This document shows positions 11,191-22,224 of a DNA stretch of 64,000 nucleotides, one piece after another. A program made the position numbers and the translations under genes. Each line of letters starts with the position of its first letter. Positions within the stretch are counted from its first letter, which is position 1. This stretch comes from Cannabis sativa (taxonomy: Eukaryota; Streptophyta; Magnoliopsida; Rosales; Cannabaceae), in NCBI RefSeq assembly GCF_029168945.1, contig NC_083604.1, positions 74,292,211-74,356,210 of the forward strand, in the 5' to 3' direction. The notes beneath the pieces were generated by a model that ran no database searches, had not been told where the DNA came from, and saw only the letters and a program-made list of their open reading frames with translations.

Positions 11191-11377
11191 GTATTGGAAG
11201 TGTAATTATACACAGTAATCAATTTTTCTACTAGCAACTTCTATTTTTTTTTTTCTCATTTTTGTATGGTCAGAAATGGCCCCATACAATATCAAATAAT
11301 AATGTATAAACACAAATGGATCTTTCTCATCAGCATATTGTTTTTTGTCATGTGGGCCGGGTTTTGGTTAGTACATC

Positions 11378-11386
11378 TATAAATAG
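11378..11386 (+). promoter_or_regulatory. TATA box of patatin-like gene 1
   Basis: TATAAATAG lies 104 bp upstream of the ATG at 11490, a normal spacing for a plant promoter with a short 5' leader. Genes 2 and 3 have almost the same box (CTATAAATA) at about the same distance. Confidence 0.8.
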
Positions 11387-11489
11387 GGTAACAAAGCTTG
11401 AGTTTTTAAATATCAAACCAGAAGATCGAGCTAGTGTATACTTTTATTTCCACCAAGCACAGTATCACTTAGCTTAACTATAATCAATA

Positions 11490-14400
11490 ATGGCTCAGCA
11501 AATCTTAACCCCAAAAACTCTGCACCCAAAATTTGGAAACTATGTGACAGTCCTCAGTATCGATGGAGGAGGTATTAGAGGAATGATCCCTGGAGTTATT
11601 CTTGCTCATCTTGAAGCTGAGCTTCAGGTACACATATTATTTTTAGGCTTTTTTTACTTTATTTTTATCTTTTATAACATTACTATAACAAACATTAATT
11701 AATACATATATAAATTATATGTATATATGTACAGAGAATAGATGGAGAGCATGCAAGAATTGCGGATTACTTTGATGTAATTTCAGGAACTAGCACAGGT
11801 GGTCTTATCACAGCCATGCTAACAGCACCAAACAAAGAGAATAGGCCTATGTATGATGCAAAAGAAATTGTGCCCTTTTACCATGAACACTGCCCCAAGA
11901 TTTTCCCACAGCCAAGGTCAAATTTATAATAGTAATAGATATTGTGTCTCAAGTCTTTGTTATTTAATTTATTAAATATTAATAATTTGACATATACATT
12001 ATTTATTATTTATAATTTGTACTTTGGCCTACTGATAATATTTAGTAAATTATTTTACAAAGAATTATCAAAACTATATAGGCCAAAGAAATTCAAAATA
12101 ATTTAAGAAAATGAGATCATTTTGCTAATTATTTCTTAATAATAATATTAATATATAATGAATAATTGCAGAACTTTACTTGGTTGGGCTATGGACACAG
12201 TGAAAGATTTGACAGGGCCAAAATATGATGGAAAATATTTGCATCAATTGCTGAAAAAGTTACTAGGAACAACAAGGTTGCATGACACTTTGACAAATGT
12301 TGTCATTCCTACTTTCGATATCAAGAAGCTTCAGCCAGCTATCTTTACCAGTTATGAGGTATTATTATAATTTATAGGGCAAATACCATTTTGGAGTCTG
12401 TGTTTTGCAAAAGTTATCAATTGGACTCTCTGTTTTGTTAAATGACAAAATGGATCCTGTATTTTCTAAAATAGTACAAATAGGACCATGAATTGATTTT
12501 TTGTCAAAATAAAATTTAATTATAATCCGATCTAAAAGTGTTATGACAAAATTGTTTACATTTTCTATAGGGAAATTTACATGGTATACTAACTTTTGCC
12601 ATTTTTTTACAAAAATACTGTCAGGCGGTATTTTTTACTTTTTTACTGTGTTTTTTTTATAAGTTTCATACTGCAGTATACTGTGTTAAGTTTTCACTGG
12701 TGTTCTACAGGTGTTTTACTAGTGTTCTACTGTTGTTTTGAGTTGTTCTGCCTTGTGTTTTACTGGTGTTTTATAAAAACACAATATTTTTGAAAAAATT
12801 TCCGTGTGACAGTATTTTTGTAAAAGTTAACCAAAATTTCAGTATTTTTGTAAATTTCCCATTCTATATCTGTTTGTATTAGGAATTGTTTTCAAGTTTA
12901 TTATATTAAAAAAAAAAGTTGTCAAAAATTATGCTGAAGGTCTTATTTTTACTATTTTGAAAAATTCAGGGTCTATTTTGTCATTTAACAAAACACAAGG
13001 TCCAATCTGTAATTTTTGTAAAACACAGAGTCTAAAATAGTATTTATCATAATTTATATATATGTACATTCACCGACTTAGGGTAGATAATATTTTAGAT
13101 TTGTATTTAATAAAAGTTATTTAATTGACCTTCTAATAATTATATTTTAAAATGATACAAAAATAAATATAGTATTTTAAGTTTAATTTTTGATAATAAC
13201 TTAACATAGAAGTGTTATTACTAAATTGGTTAAATTTTTATTAATATGTGTGATGGTTATAAAAAAAAAAGTTGACCAAAGTTGAGCTCAAATTATTATT
13301 TTGGCCCTGTTTAACTAGTTCTATAAATAATAAGTATAAATTTTTTTGATTTATTTTTACCTTTGGATAATTATTATATTGGATAATTATTATATGAAAA
13401 TTTTTTTTTAATGAAAAATGTTTTTCAAATTATTTAGATATTATTAAAAAAAAATATTCGGTAACTAAATTAGAAAATATGTAAATTATTTTAATTTTTA
13501 AAATAACTTTTAAAATGTACTTTTGAAGAAACCACAAATTCTATTTTTTTAAAAGGACTTTTTATATTTTATCCAAACATTCTTTGAAGGATTTTTTTCA
13601 ATTTTAAAAACTTTATAGAATGTAAATCAAATAGAGTTAAAATTATATAATTTTTGAAAATTCATGATTGGATTTGTTATTTAATAAAATAAAAAGTGGA
13701 ATTGATAATTTTTACAACACTTACTTTTACATTTAACATTTTTATTTTTTAGATAGGGTGGACGCTAACCCTATATGTGGGTCCGTCCCTATGTATATAT
13801 AAATTATATATATTTAATATAATTAATATTTTGTAAAATTAATTATTAAAAATGTCTACCATATATATACAGACGGTGGATGATCATAAAGTGATGGATG
13901 CACATCTTTCAGACATTTGCATAGGCACATCTGCAGCCCCAACTTACCTTCCTGCTCATCATTTCACAAACACCGATGAAAATGGAAAATCTGAACGATT
14001 TGATCTCATTGACGGTGGCGTCTGCGCTAATAACCCCGTAATAATTAATTCAATTAATTAAATTAATTAATAATTTTTATAATCAACAATTTATTTGATA
14101 TATTAATGAAATGAAACATATATTGCATGCAGTCTCTGGTTGCGATTAGTGAAGTGACTAAAATTATCCTTAAGAAAGATCCCAACTACACGACATTCGC
14201 ATCAGAAAATTTTCGATTTCTGCTTGTATCGGTAGGGACTGGTTCGAACAGAGGTGAGAAGAAGTACGATGCTAAATCATGTGCCAAGTGGGGACCTCTG
14301 TCGTGGATAGCACACCAGGGCTCTACTCCCATCACTGATGTTTTCATGGAGGCCAGCTCTGACATGGTTGATTACCATAACACTCTTGTTTTCGAAGCCT

Positions 14401-15264
14401 TTCGTTCTCAAGATGAGGTCCTCCGCATCGAGGTATATACATATCATTATTAATTATGGTCATTCTATTTTATGATATATGATATGATTATAATTGATTA
14501 ATTGTATATAGGATGACACACTTCATGGAGATTTAGCTTCGGTGGATAAGGCTACCCCAGAAAATTTACGTAATCTGGAGGAACTTGGTAAGAAATTACT
14601 GAAAAAGCCAGTTTCACGTCTCAATTTGAGAACCGGAACCCGTGAACCTGTTCCAAATGCTGGTACCAACGAGGAAGGAATCAGAAGGTTATTATCATTT
14701 TTCTTAATAATAATATTATTTGCTCACCACTAATCCACCTGTTTTTTTCAATATCTATCCCTAAAAATATATATATGATGGAGTATCTATTTATAATATT
14801 TTTTTTGTGGAATAGAATTTCTTATGAGTAAAATATTAGGATTCACATTTTTTTTATAGAGTTAAATAATGGTTTATTTTTGGTCATGTAAAATTGAGTA
14901 ATTTCAATCCCTTTTAACTGTAATTGTGACAAAATTTTATACACGTATAAATTTCTTTTTTTTTTTTTTGATAACTTAAATCACATCACACAATTGATGT
15001 CAAAAAAAAAAAAAAATCACATTAGACAATAATAAAACATCGCCGTCTGTGGGAATCGAACCCACGACCACGTGGTTAAAAGCCACGCGCTCTACCGGCT
15101 GAGCTAAGACGGCTTGGTATGATTAACATTGCTTTGTAATAATGTTATTCTAATATTTGTTTTCTTTATATAATCATTAATTAATTATTTGTGGTAGGTT
15201 TGCTGAGGAACTCTCGAAGGAAAAGAAGCTGAGGTTGTCAAATGCCAACGTGGCAGGGAGATAA
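11490..15264 (+). CDS. Patatin-like lipid acyl hydrolase 1 (pPLA-II type), 7 exons
   Basis: Exons: 11490-11627, 11735-11916, 12172-12358, 13873-14037, 14133-14432, 14512-14687, 15198-15264. They join in frame to 1215 nt (404 aa), all with GT-AG introns. The family hydrolyses acyl groups of phospholipids and galactolipids with a Ser-Asp dyad. Visible here are the oxyanion loop DGGGIRG (residues 25-31), the nucleophile elbow GTSTG with Ser66, and the catalytic Asp216 in DGG. The N terminus ([20 protein letters not shown]) has no signal peptide, unlike tuber storage patatins, so a cytosolic or membrane-associated pPLA-II/PLP2-like enzyme is expected; about 400 aa is normal for that group. Roles known for the group are defence and hormone-related lipid signalling; the exact role here is inference. 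Intron 3 (1.5 kb) is swollen by transposons and intron 6 holds an antisense tRNA gene. AATAAA-like signals follow at about 15334-15344. Confidence 0.93.
12377..13048. mobile_element. Mutator-like non-autonomous element in intron 3 of gene 1
   Basis: Inverted termini of roughly 125 bp: the left arm begins GGGCAAATACCATTTTGGAG and the right arm, reverse-complemented, GATAAATACTATTTTAGACT. Both continue with TCTGTGTTTT and TTTTGTTAAATGACAAAAT. The direct repeat ATAATTTATA flanks it at 12367-12376 and 13049-13058. A 9-10-bp duplication and long TIRs fit a Mutator-like MITE. It carries no coding sequence and was itself hit by the 12570-12860 MITE. It sits in an intron and leaves splice sites intact. 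Confidence 0.88.
12570..12860. mobile_element. GGGAAATTT MITE nested in the Mutator-like element
   Basis: Starts GGGAAATTTAC and ends GTAAATTTCCC. The flanks TTTCTATA (12562-12569) and ATTCTATA (12861-12868) match at 7 of 8 bases. The interior repeats GTGTTTTACTGGTGTT-like phrases. A reverse-orientation relative lies at 60466-60721 with a perfect 8-bp duplication, which supports the boundaries. Non-coding. Confidence 0.85.
15041..15113 (-). tRNA. tRNA-Lys (anticodon UUU)
   Basis: The minus strand from 15113 to 15041 folds into a complete 73-nt cloverleaf. The acceptor stem is GCCGTCT/AGACGGC with a G discriminator, the D arm GCTC...GAGC, the anticodon stem CGTGG/CCACG with loop CTTTTAA (anticodon TTT), the T arm GTGGG-TTCGATT-CCCAC, and the variable loop TGGTC. 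All stems pair perfectly and A- and B-box sequences are present. Downstream on the minus strand are T runs (TTTT near 15034, and a long run further on) that can end polymerase III transcription. It lies antisense in intron 6 of patatin-like gene 1. No CCA is encoded, as expected for a nuclear gene. It looks intact. Confidence 0.95.
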
Positions 15265-15789
15265 GTCTCCGTCCAATGAGAATCATGACAACACATCATT
15301 TCATAATATATTCATGACTTACTATGAGTCAATAATAAATAAAAGTTCTAATTAGCTTATTAGGCCTTGAGATCATCAAGGGGAGCTCTTTGGAACTGTG
15401 CTTGTATTTGGTGTAATTGTTGGACATGTTATATTGTAATAATGTTTCTTATCCTTCTTATTATAATAAATCTTGGACATGTTATATTGTTTCAATTGCT
15501 ATGTTGTCACGGGTTATTATTAATTTATTTTTCATGGAGGATCACAACAAAATTTTATGAATAACTATGTAATTAACAAACTAGAAATAGAATACTAACT
15601 ATACTATATCCTTGCATCCCCAGAAAATAGAGATTATAATTCTTCTACTCAAATTTTGGAACAAAGAAATAAAAACCAAGCTTGAGCAACTGTCTTTGTC
15701 AAAATGCTAGATTTTTTCTTTTTTATTTTTTTGAAGAAAATGTAAGTCCAAGACATTACGTTTTCTTTGAGTATTTAATGTGGAGAATT
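15265..15789. other. 3' flank of patatin-like gene 1
   Basis: Contains likely polyadenylation signals (AATAAATAAA near 15334-15344, AATAAA near 15467) and a short direct duplication of CTTGGACATGTTATATTGT-like sequence (about 15417-15437 and 15473-15490). No coding sequence is recognised. Confidence 0.6.
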
Positions 15790-15979
15790 GCACACACAGA
15801 AGAAAATTTTTTTAGTTGCAATACTTGTTATGATTAAAACTAAATTAGTAATAACTTATATCTAAATAATAGGTTTTACTCACAAATAACTTTTTGTTGT
15901 GACTAAAAGTCACATTTAGTCACAAAAAATTTATGATGACTAAAAAATTATCAATAAAAATAGTTATTTTTTTGTAGTG
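15790..15979. mobile_element. Degenerate CACTA MITE fragment
   Basis: The right end reads TTTTTTTGTAGTG at 15979, and the interior has the same GTGACTAAAAGT / TTTAGTCACAA motifs as the intact MITE at 16054-16383. The left end is poorly preserved, so the start is approximate. Confidence 0.6.
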
Positions 15980-16053
15980 CCAACTAATCTCTGTACTAAT
16001 TAAGAAAGGCAAGACTCATAAGTTAAGTTCATGTGTGAGACACATGGTATTGT

Positions 16054-16383
16054 CACTACAAAAAACTGCTACTTTTAGTGAAAATTTTTTAGTCACAATA
16101 TATTTTTTTGGTGACTAAATGTAATTTTTAATCACAAAAAAATGTTACTTGTAACTAAAACATAGTATTTAGTTACAAGTTGTCACTAATTTAGTTTTAG
16201 TCAGAATAAGTATTGTGACTAAAAATACATTTAGTCACAACAAATTGTAATTTTTGTGACTAATACCTTTAACCACGGACATTTTAGTCCCAACATAAAA
16301 ATAATAATTTATAATTAGTCATAATTTTTTTTCACTTTTAGTCACAAATTTTATTGTGACTAAAAGTAAAATTTTTTGTAGTG
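16054..16383. mobile_element. CACTA MITE (330 bp)
   Basis: Begins CACTACAAAAAACTGCTACT and ends AATTTTTTGTAGTG, flanked by TGT on both sides (16051-16053 and 16384-16386), the 3-bp duplication of CACTA elements. The interior is made of inverted and direct copies of TTTAGTCACAA / TTGTGACTAAA. Non-coding, mobilised in trans. A short right-end relative is near 48952-48977. Confidence 0.9.
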
Positions 16384-16857
16384 TGTTAGACTTTTGGGAA
16401 ATTAAGTGAGAAAACACAATAGCCCAAGGTAATGAGATGGAGAATCATCGGTGGGGTCACCAACCTAGTCAACATCACAGAAACACGTATATATGGAGAG
16501 AGTAGAAGATAAATGTAAATGCAAACGATTTGATAAAGTGCAAGAGCAATCACAAAAAGATAATCCACTTTACTACCTTCCAGTCAGCTTCCGGTGGAGT
16601 TTGTATATATTGGCCAACTTTGATAACACAGTAATGACAAACAATTTGTCACTAACTAGTTTTTTTTTTTTTGATGAATATGTTATATTAACTAGTTAAT
16701 AACAGTCTCTAATTACTAATTAATCACTTAACAAAATTACAGTTTGCTAGCTATCTAAGTAATAACTTTGATAAAATTAGATGAGGTACGTCCTCACAAT
16801 TATTAATTTTTTTCATCGTCAAGTTCAACCCATTTTCATTTGAAATATCTATATAAT
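16384..16857. other. Intergenic, nothing recognised
   Basis: AT-rich DNA between the CACTA MITE and repeat block A. No coding sequence, RNA gene or repeat boundary is recognised. Confidence 0.5.
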
Positions 16858-17075
16858 ATATATAAATATAAAGCTTTTTTATTTTTACACTTCAAAAGAA
16901 TTTTTTTTTTTTTTAACATTTTTACAGTAATTAACAAAGCAACTTAAATCACAACTGAAATTCGTATAACAACCCACAAAAAAATCACCGAATAAATTAA
17001 CTACCGGAACAATCCAAACCGTAAATTTAATAAAAAAAAAGTTAGAAAATAATTATATATATAGGATAATTTCCC
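16858..17075. repeat. Repeat block A, copy upstream of patatin-like gene 2
   Basis: Same succession as at 10163-10385: TTTTTATTTTTACACTTC, a long T run, AACATTTTTACAGTAATT, AAATCACAACTGAAATTCGT, AATCCAAACCGTAAATTT, an A run, then GATAATTTCC. No equivalent was noticed upstream of gene 3. Confidence 0.65.
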
Positions 17076-18192
17076 AAAATATATATGTTATAATTGATTT
17101 TGATCTTGAATATCTTTGCTAATCTTTTATTGATATTATTTAATCATATCCACATGTGAGCCATCTAGGGGCTTTTGTTATCAATCCCATATTGATATTG
17201 TCTTGTTAATAACGCTATAATCTAATTCAGTTTGTTGAAGCAATAATATCACATGTTTATTTTCTAAAGAAAAAAAGTTAATACCATATAGCTAGGAAGA
17301 TCGAGATTGGGGATCTATAGTTCATGAAACTCGATAAATTTCTTCATACTCAAATCTTTTTTCTTATCATATCTACAACTCAAATTGAATCAAATCTTTT
17401 TAATCGCTTCGAAGGCAGTTATGAAATTTATAAAAGCAAATTATTCTTTTTAAATATTTATATAATACGATATATATATATATATAATATATATATGCTA
17501 AATGCATCCTCTTTCTCATATACATTTGTCAATTGTCACTAGTTTATCATGATATATGAATTAATTTTATTTATATACAATAGTTTATTATATAATATTT
17601 TGAAAATAATATTATTAAATTATCAAGTATATATAGTATGTTATCTATAGAGGGAAAACTTAATTTATTAGAGAGGTAAAATTAAACAATTAATATATAT
17701 CATATATTAAATATTTTATTGATATTTTTCATATATACGGGAAGATGTATTAATATAAGATATATAAGCATGTGCTAAAATATATGTTGTAAATATATTA
17801 GATGAATATATATAATTAACCGGCCACTATTCAATATTATAGGTTTGCTCAAATATGAAAATGATATTCATTGATATCCTATATATATGTAGGTAGAACT
17901 GATCACGAAATAATATTATAATAATGATGCATGCAACAAATATGGCTGTTATAAATATAGTATTAATATTTAACAACTATACATACATTATTAATGTTGG
18001 GCAAAAATGTGAAAATAATTAATATTAATATAGGATAAGATTGAATCATGGAAATCGCATTTATTTATTCCCTTTTGAAATTAATTAAGTACTCGTGGTA
18101 TTATATATATTAACAAGTTGTGAGTTAAAAAATAAAGAACTAAAAATGGGGTGTAAATAAATCAGTTCGTACGCGCGTACATGCTAAACATC
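17076..18192. other. Upstream region of patatin-like gene 2
   Basis: Very AT-rich with TATATA tracts (for example around 17470-17500). A 12-bp perfect palindrome GTACGCGCGTAC at 18169-18180 lies only 12 bp before the TATA box and stands out by its GC content. No coding sequence. Confidence 0.6.
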
Positions 18193-18200
18193 TATAAATA
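18193..18200 (+). promoter_or_regulatory. TATA box of patatin-like gene 2
   Basis: TATAAATA in the context ACATCTATAAATAG, almost identical to the gene 1 box (ACATCTATAAATAG), 102 bp before the ATG at 18302. The shared context points to a duplicated core promoter. Confidence 0.8.
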
Positions 18201-18301
18201 GAGTTATCATTTCCTCTTTATTTCCAAACCAAAAAGAAAACTCCCAAGAACAATATATAAGTCATATATATTATATAAATATTATTCCCAGTTACATATA
18301 T

Positions 18302-21300
18302 ATGGCTGAATTAGAAGAAATAATAACACCAAAGATTTTGCGGCCAAGATATGGAAGTCTCATAACAATTCTTAGCATAGATGGAGGTGGTATTAGAGGA
18401 ATGATTCCAGCTGTTATCCTTGCCAATCTTGAATCTCATCTTCAGGTAAATATATACATATCATTTTAATTATAAATATAAGAGTAGTACTATTCGTTCT
18501 ATTTTATATATATGTTAATATATGTGTATAGGAGCTAGATGGTAAAGATGCAAGACTAGCAGATTACTTTGATGTAATCACTGGAGCAAGTACAGGTGGT
18601 CTTATAGCTACAATGTTAACGGCACCAAATGAGAATAGACGACCCTTATATGCTGCAAAAGACATTATTGAATTTTACCATCACCATTCCCCCAAAATCT
18701 TCCCACAATCAACGTACGTACGCGCCTTTATATATATTATTCATGTTAATAATATGTTGTATGTTATGTTTCATTAATTATAATTAATTATTGGATCTAT
18801 GTTAATTAATTATTGCAGAAGTTATTTCCGTTCGGCTGTAAATTTAATGATGGATCTGCTGTCCCCTAAATACGATGGGGTGTACCTTCACAAACTCTTA
18901 AAGGAATTATTAGGCCAAAAGAGGTTGAATGATACCTTGACAAACTTGGTTGTTCCAGCTTTTGACATCAAGAAACTCGAGCCTATTATTTTTTCCACTT
19001 ATTCGGTAGGTACTATATATTATATATATTATATAAATATTTATTATTTATATCAATTGATCATTATTAATATATTCATATATAATTACAGGCACGTAGC
19101 GACAAAGGATTGGATGCTCATCTTTCAGACATTTGCATAGGAACATCGGCTGCTCCAACTTATCTACCAGCCTATTATTTCACTAACAACGATGAAAATG
19201 GAAAACCTAGAGAATTCAATCTGGTGGATGGTGGTCTGGCCGCAAATAACCCTGTAAGAAAATAATAATATTAATTTATATTATCTAAAAATGATTATTA
19301 ATTAATTAAGTAATGATGTGAACAGACTTTGGTAGCTATTAGTGAAATAACGCAAGAGATAATGAAGAACAACCCGGACTTCAACAAGATTAATGTGAGG
19401 GATTTCAGGTTCCTGGTTCTATCAGTAGGGACTGGGAATAATAAGACAGAGAAGAAGTACAATGCCAAATCGGTTGCTGAGTGGGGCCCACTCTCTTGGA
19501 TATATTTCAATGGAACTGCTCCCATTGTTGACTTTTTCATGGAAGCTAGCGGTGACATGGTTGATTATCATACTGCTGTCGTTTTTCAAGCCTTTGCTGG
19601 TTCTCGAGATCATTTCCTTCGTATTGAGGTAACAATTAATAAATGCTAGCATGGCATGGCTGTTAATAAATAATAATTATATGTATATTGCCTGCAAGTT
19701 TTATGGATCTAGCTAGTGTACAAGTTTCAAGAAAAGTTTTAGTATCGATGATATATGTATATATAGTTATTTAACTCAAAGTCAATTATGTAGTTTAATA
19801 TTACATCAGCTACTTAAAATATCATTATAGAAAAATGGCTACATATTAATAGAGAAGTGCTCAAAAATATAAGTAGTGCTGAAAGATATAATAGCACATC
19901 TTAATAGTTTCTCTACTTTATTCTTTAAAATACATCACTAAAATTCTACTTTATTTATTTTACCTCAATCTTTTACATTATATCATACACTAACTTCTTT
20001 ATTTTTTCTCTATATCATTTAAATATTTTTAATATATATTTTATTCATTTTATATTAATAATTCATATAATATTACACACAATATTATAGAAAAGTTAAA
20101 GAAAATAAAATTAAAATATATTTTGCTCAATGAATAGTTGTCTCTACATTTAGTTGAGCACTATTCATTGAGCTAAAAAATATGTAAAATAACTAAAGTT
20201 TACCTCACTTGTTGGAAGCTCAATTTTGTAAGTTTTTCTCTATAATTTAAAAATTGAGCTATTTTAGCTCATCTATTGGGAGTACTCTAAGTAAGGTTTA
20301 GCTATTTTTAAAAAAATTTATATTATTATTAGTATAAATAAATAAATCAGATTTTATAAAAATATAATATAATAATTTTTATAAAATACCGTTAATTAAT
20401 AGTCTGGCGCTTGACACTATTGGTATACTAAAACTATTATATTTTTAGATTATTTTAAAAAATAAGAATGTGAAAAATAATATAGAAAAGAAATAAAATA
20501 AAATACAATATATTTAAATAATATGGAGGCCGGTTTTTGTATTAATTAAGCACCATAATGCTTTATTAACAAGTTAATGTACAATTTTAATTAACACATA
20601 TAAAAACTAAAAAGGACTTCAAATACTACAGAGTGACCAATATATAATTAATGTTTCACATGTCATACTATTATAATATATTATTAAATTTCTCAAATGT
20701 ATATTAATTTAATAAACTAATACCCAATAATATTAACACTCTATATAATGACAAATATTGAAACTGACACCGTAACTAAATAAGCGTTAGTTAGCTACTA
20801 TATATAACAAATTAACAATGTATAATTAATTAATGACTACATATATATGATTATTTATTATAATTGACATATAATATATATGTATATGTAGGATGAGACT
20901 TTGAAAGGGGATATGAATTCAGTGGACATAGCAACACCAAAGAACTTGAAAGATCTTGAGAATAAGGGTAAGGCCTTGCTACAGAAACCAGTCTCATGCA
21001 AGAGCTTAGCTACTGGCCTTCGTCAACCTATTGAAAATGGTGGAACCAATGACGAATCACTCAAATTGTACGTACCTTTAATTACTACTAATTATTATTG
21101 CAAATTAATTATATTAAAATAATATACATATTATCATTAAGTATATATGAACCGAGTGCTAGATTCTCAACCTTTAGTTGAGAACTAATGTCTAAATCAT
21201 CTCTCTTAGAAGAAAACAGTCAGATTCTTGTTAGGGCTTAAAAAAATTATTTTTTCTACGATCCAACAAAACTTGGGACTAACCCTGATGCTTGTAAGCT

Positions 21301-21551
21301 GGTTTTAGTTTTGTGGAAATCTAAACACATGTACATATTTGATAAAACTGATGTCCCATAGTAGTAACTAATTTGATAGTTTTGCATGCATGCATGGCAG
21401 GTTTGCAAAAAGTCTTTCAGATGAAAAGAAACTGAGAAGAATCAATTATGCGAAAGCTATGGCAGCAGCTACTTCTACAACATCAGCTACAGTAGTTACA
21501 GTCACAGAAACAACTACCGTTACTGCTACCTTGTCTACAACCACAACTTAA
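18302..21551 (+). CDS. Patatin-like lipid acyl hydrolase 2 (pPLA-II type), 7 exons, Thr-rich tail
   Basis: Exons: 18302-18445, 18532-18713, 18819-19005, 19092-19253, 19326-19628, 20892-21067, 21401-21551. They join in frame to 1305 nt (434 aa) with GT-AG introns at the same places and phases as in gene 1. The oxyanion loop DGGGIRG is at residues 27-33, the nucleophile elbow GASTG has Ser68, and the catalytic aspartate is Asp217 in DGG. No signal peptide. Expected activity is acyl hydrolysis of membrane lipids in the cytosol or at membranes. After the conserved end ([15 protein letters not shown]) it continues with about 30 residues almost wholly Thr, Ser, Ala and Val (starting [15 protein letters not shown]), which genes 1 and 3 lack. 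Intron 5 is 1.26 kb and contains repetitive AT-rich DNA. The reading frame looks intact. Confidence 0.93.
19855..20300. repeat. Possible MITE in intron 5 of patatin-like gene 2
   Basis: Starts near AGTGCTCAAAAATATAAGTA and ends near TTGGGAGTACTCTAAG. The interior holds the inverted pair GCTCAATGAATAGTTG / CACTATTCATTGAGC and several TTGAGCTATTTTAGCTC-like phrases, a pattern seen in plant foldback repeats. I could not fix a target duplication, so both boundaries and class are uncertain. Confidence 0.4.
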
Positions 21552-22000
21552 AATAATTCTTCGATCGCAAGTTTATGAATAATATTAATTCAAGCCAACG
21601 AATAATGTTTGTTAATTTTTCTATGTACGATATATATAATTGGTAGTTGATGATTGTTATTATATATATGTACTATCCCAGTTATAATTAGATAGCTCAA
21701 ATAGTACTGAACTAGTTGCTCATATATATATTTGAAGTATTGCTATTGGCCAAATCTGCAGCTAGCACTTTTTATAAGGAATTAAATATCTTAACATTTG
21801 TTAGCAATATTTTCTAAAAATTATTTTTTCATTTACATGGGACTCAATATTTAATATTACACCATTATACACTGAGGAGGGTGCTAGGCATTGTCTTACT
21901 TACCATTTTGATAATTAACAGTCTAATTATTATTGTTATATAATTATAAAACATATAGTTGTTAAAAGAATAATACACTATATATCTTCAAGTTGATATG
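21552..22000. other. 3' flank of patatin-like gene 2
   Basis: AT-rich sequence following the stop codon, up to the ATATG target duplication (21996-22000) of the old copia element. No coding sequence is seen. Confidence 0.6.
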
Positions 22001-22178
22001 TGTTAAATCATAATTAATTAACTGATGTAATATGTATTTTTTGTATTCAATTTTTGGCTTTTCTCTCTTTTGCTATATGTATTGGACAAGTACGTATACC
22101 TTCTCTTTTACTATTTAACTACTGTACCAGTCCGAATATTCAAGAAATACAACATTATTTTACCCATTCCTTCTGATA
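22001..22178 (+). repeat. 5' LTR of the old copia element
   Basis: About 178 bp, TGTTAAATCATAATTAATTA to TTCTGATA. Similar to 29209-29385 with many substitutions and small indels. Shared blocks are TTTTGGCTTTT, TCTTTTGCTAT, TTAACTA and CAACATTATTTTACCCATTC. Confidence 0.85.
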
Positions 22179-22224
22179 TGGTACCAGAACCATAACAGCT
22201 GCCAATGTCATCATCTACAGTGAG

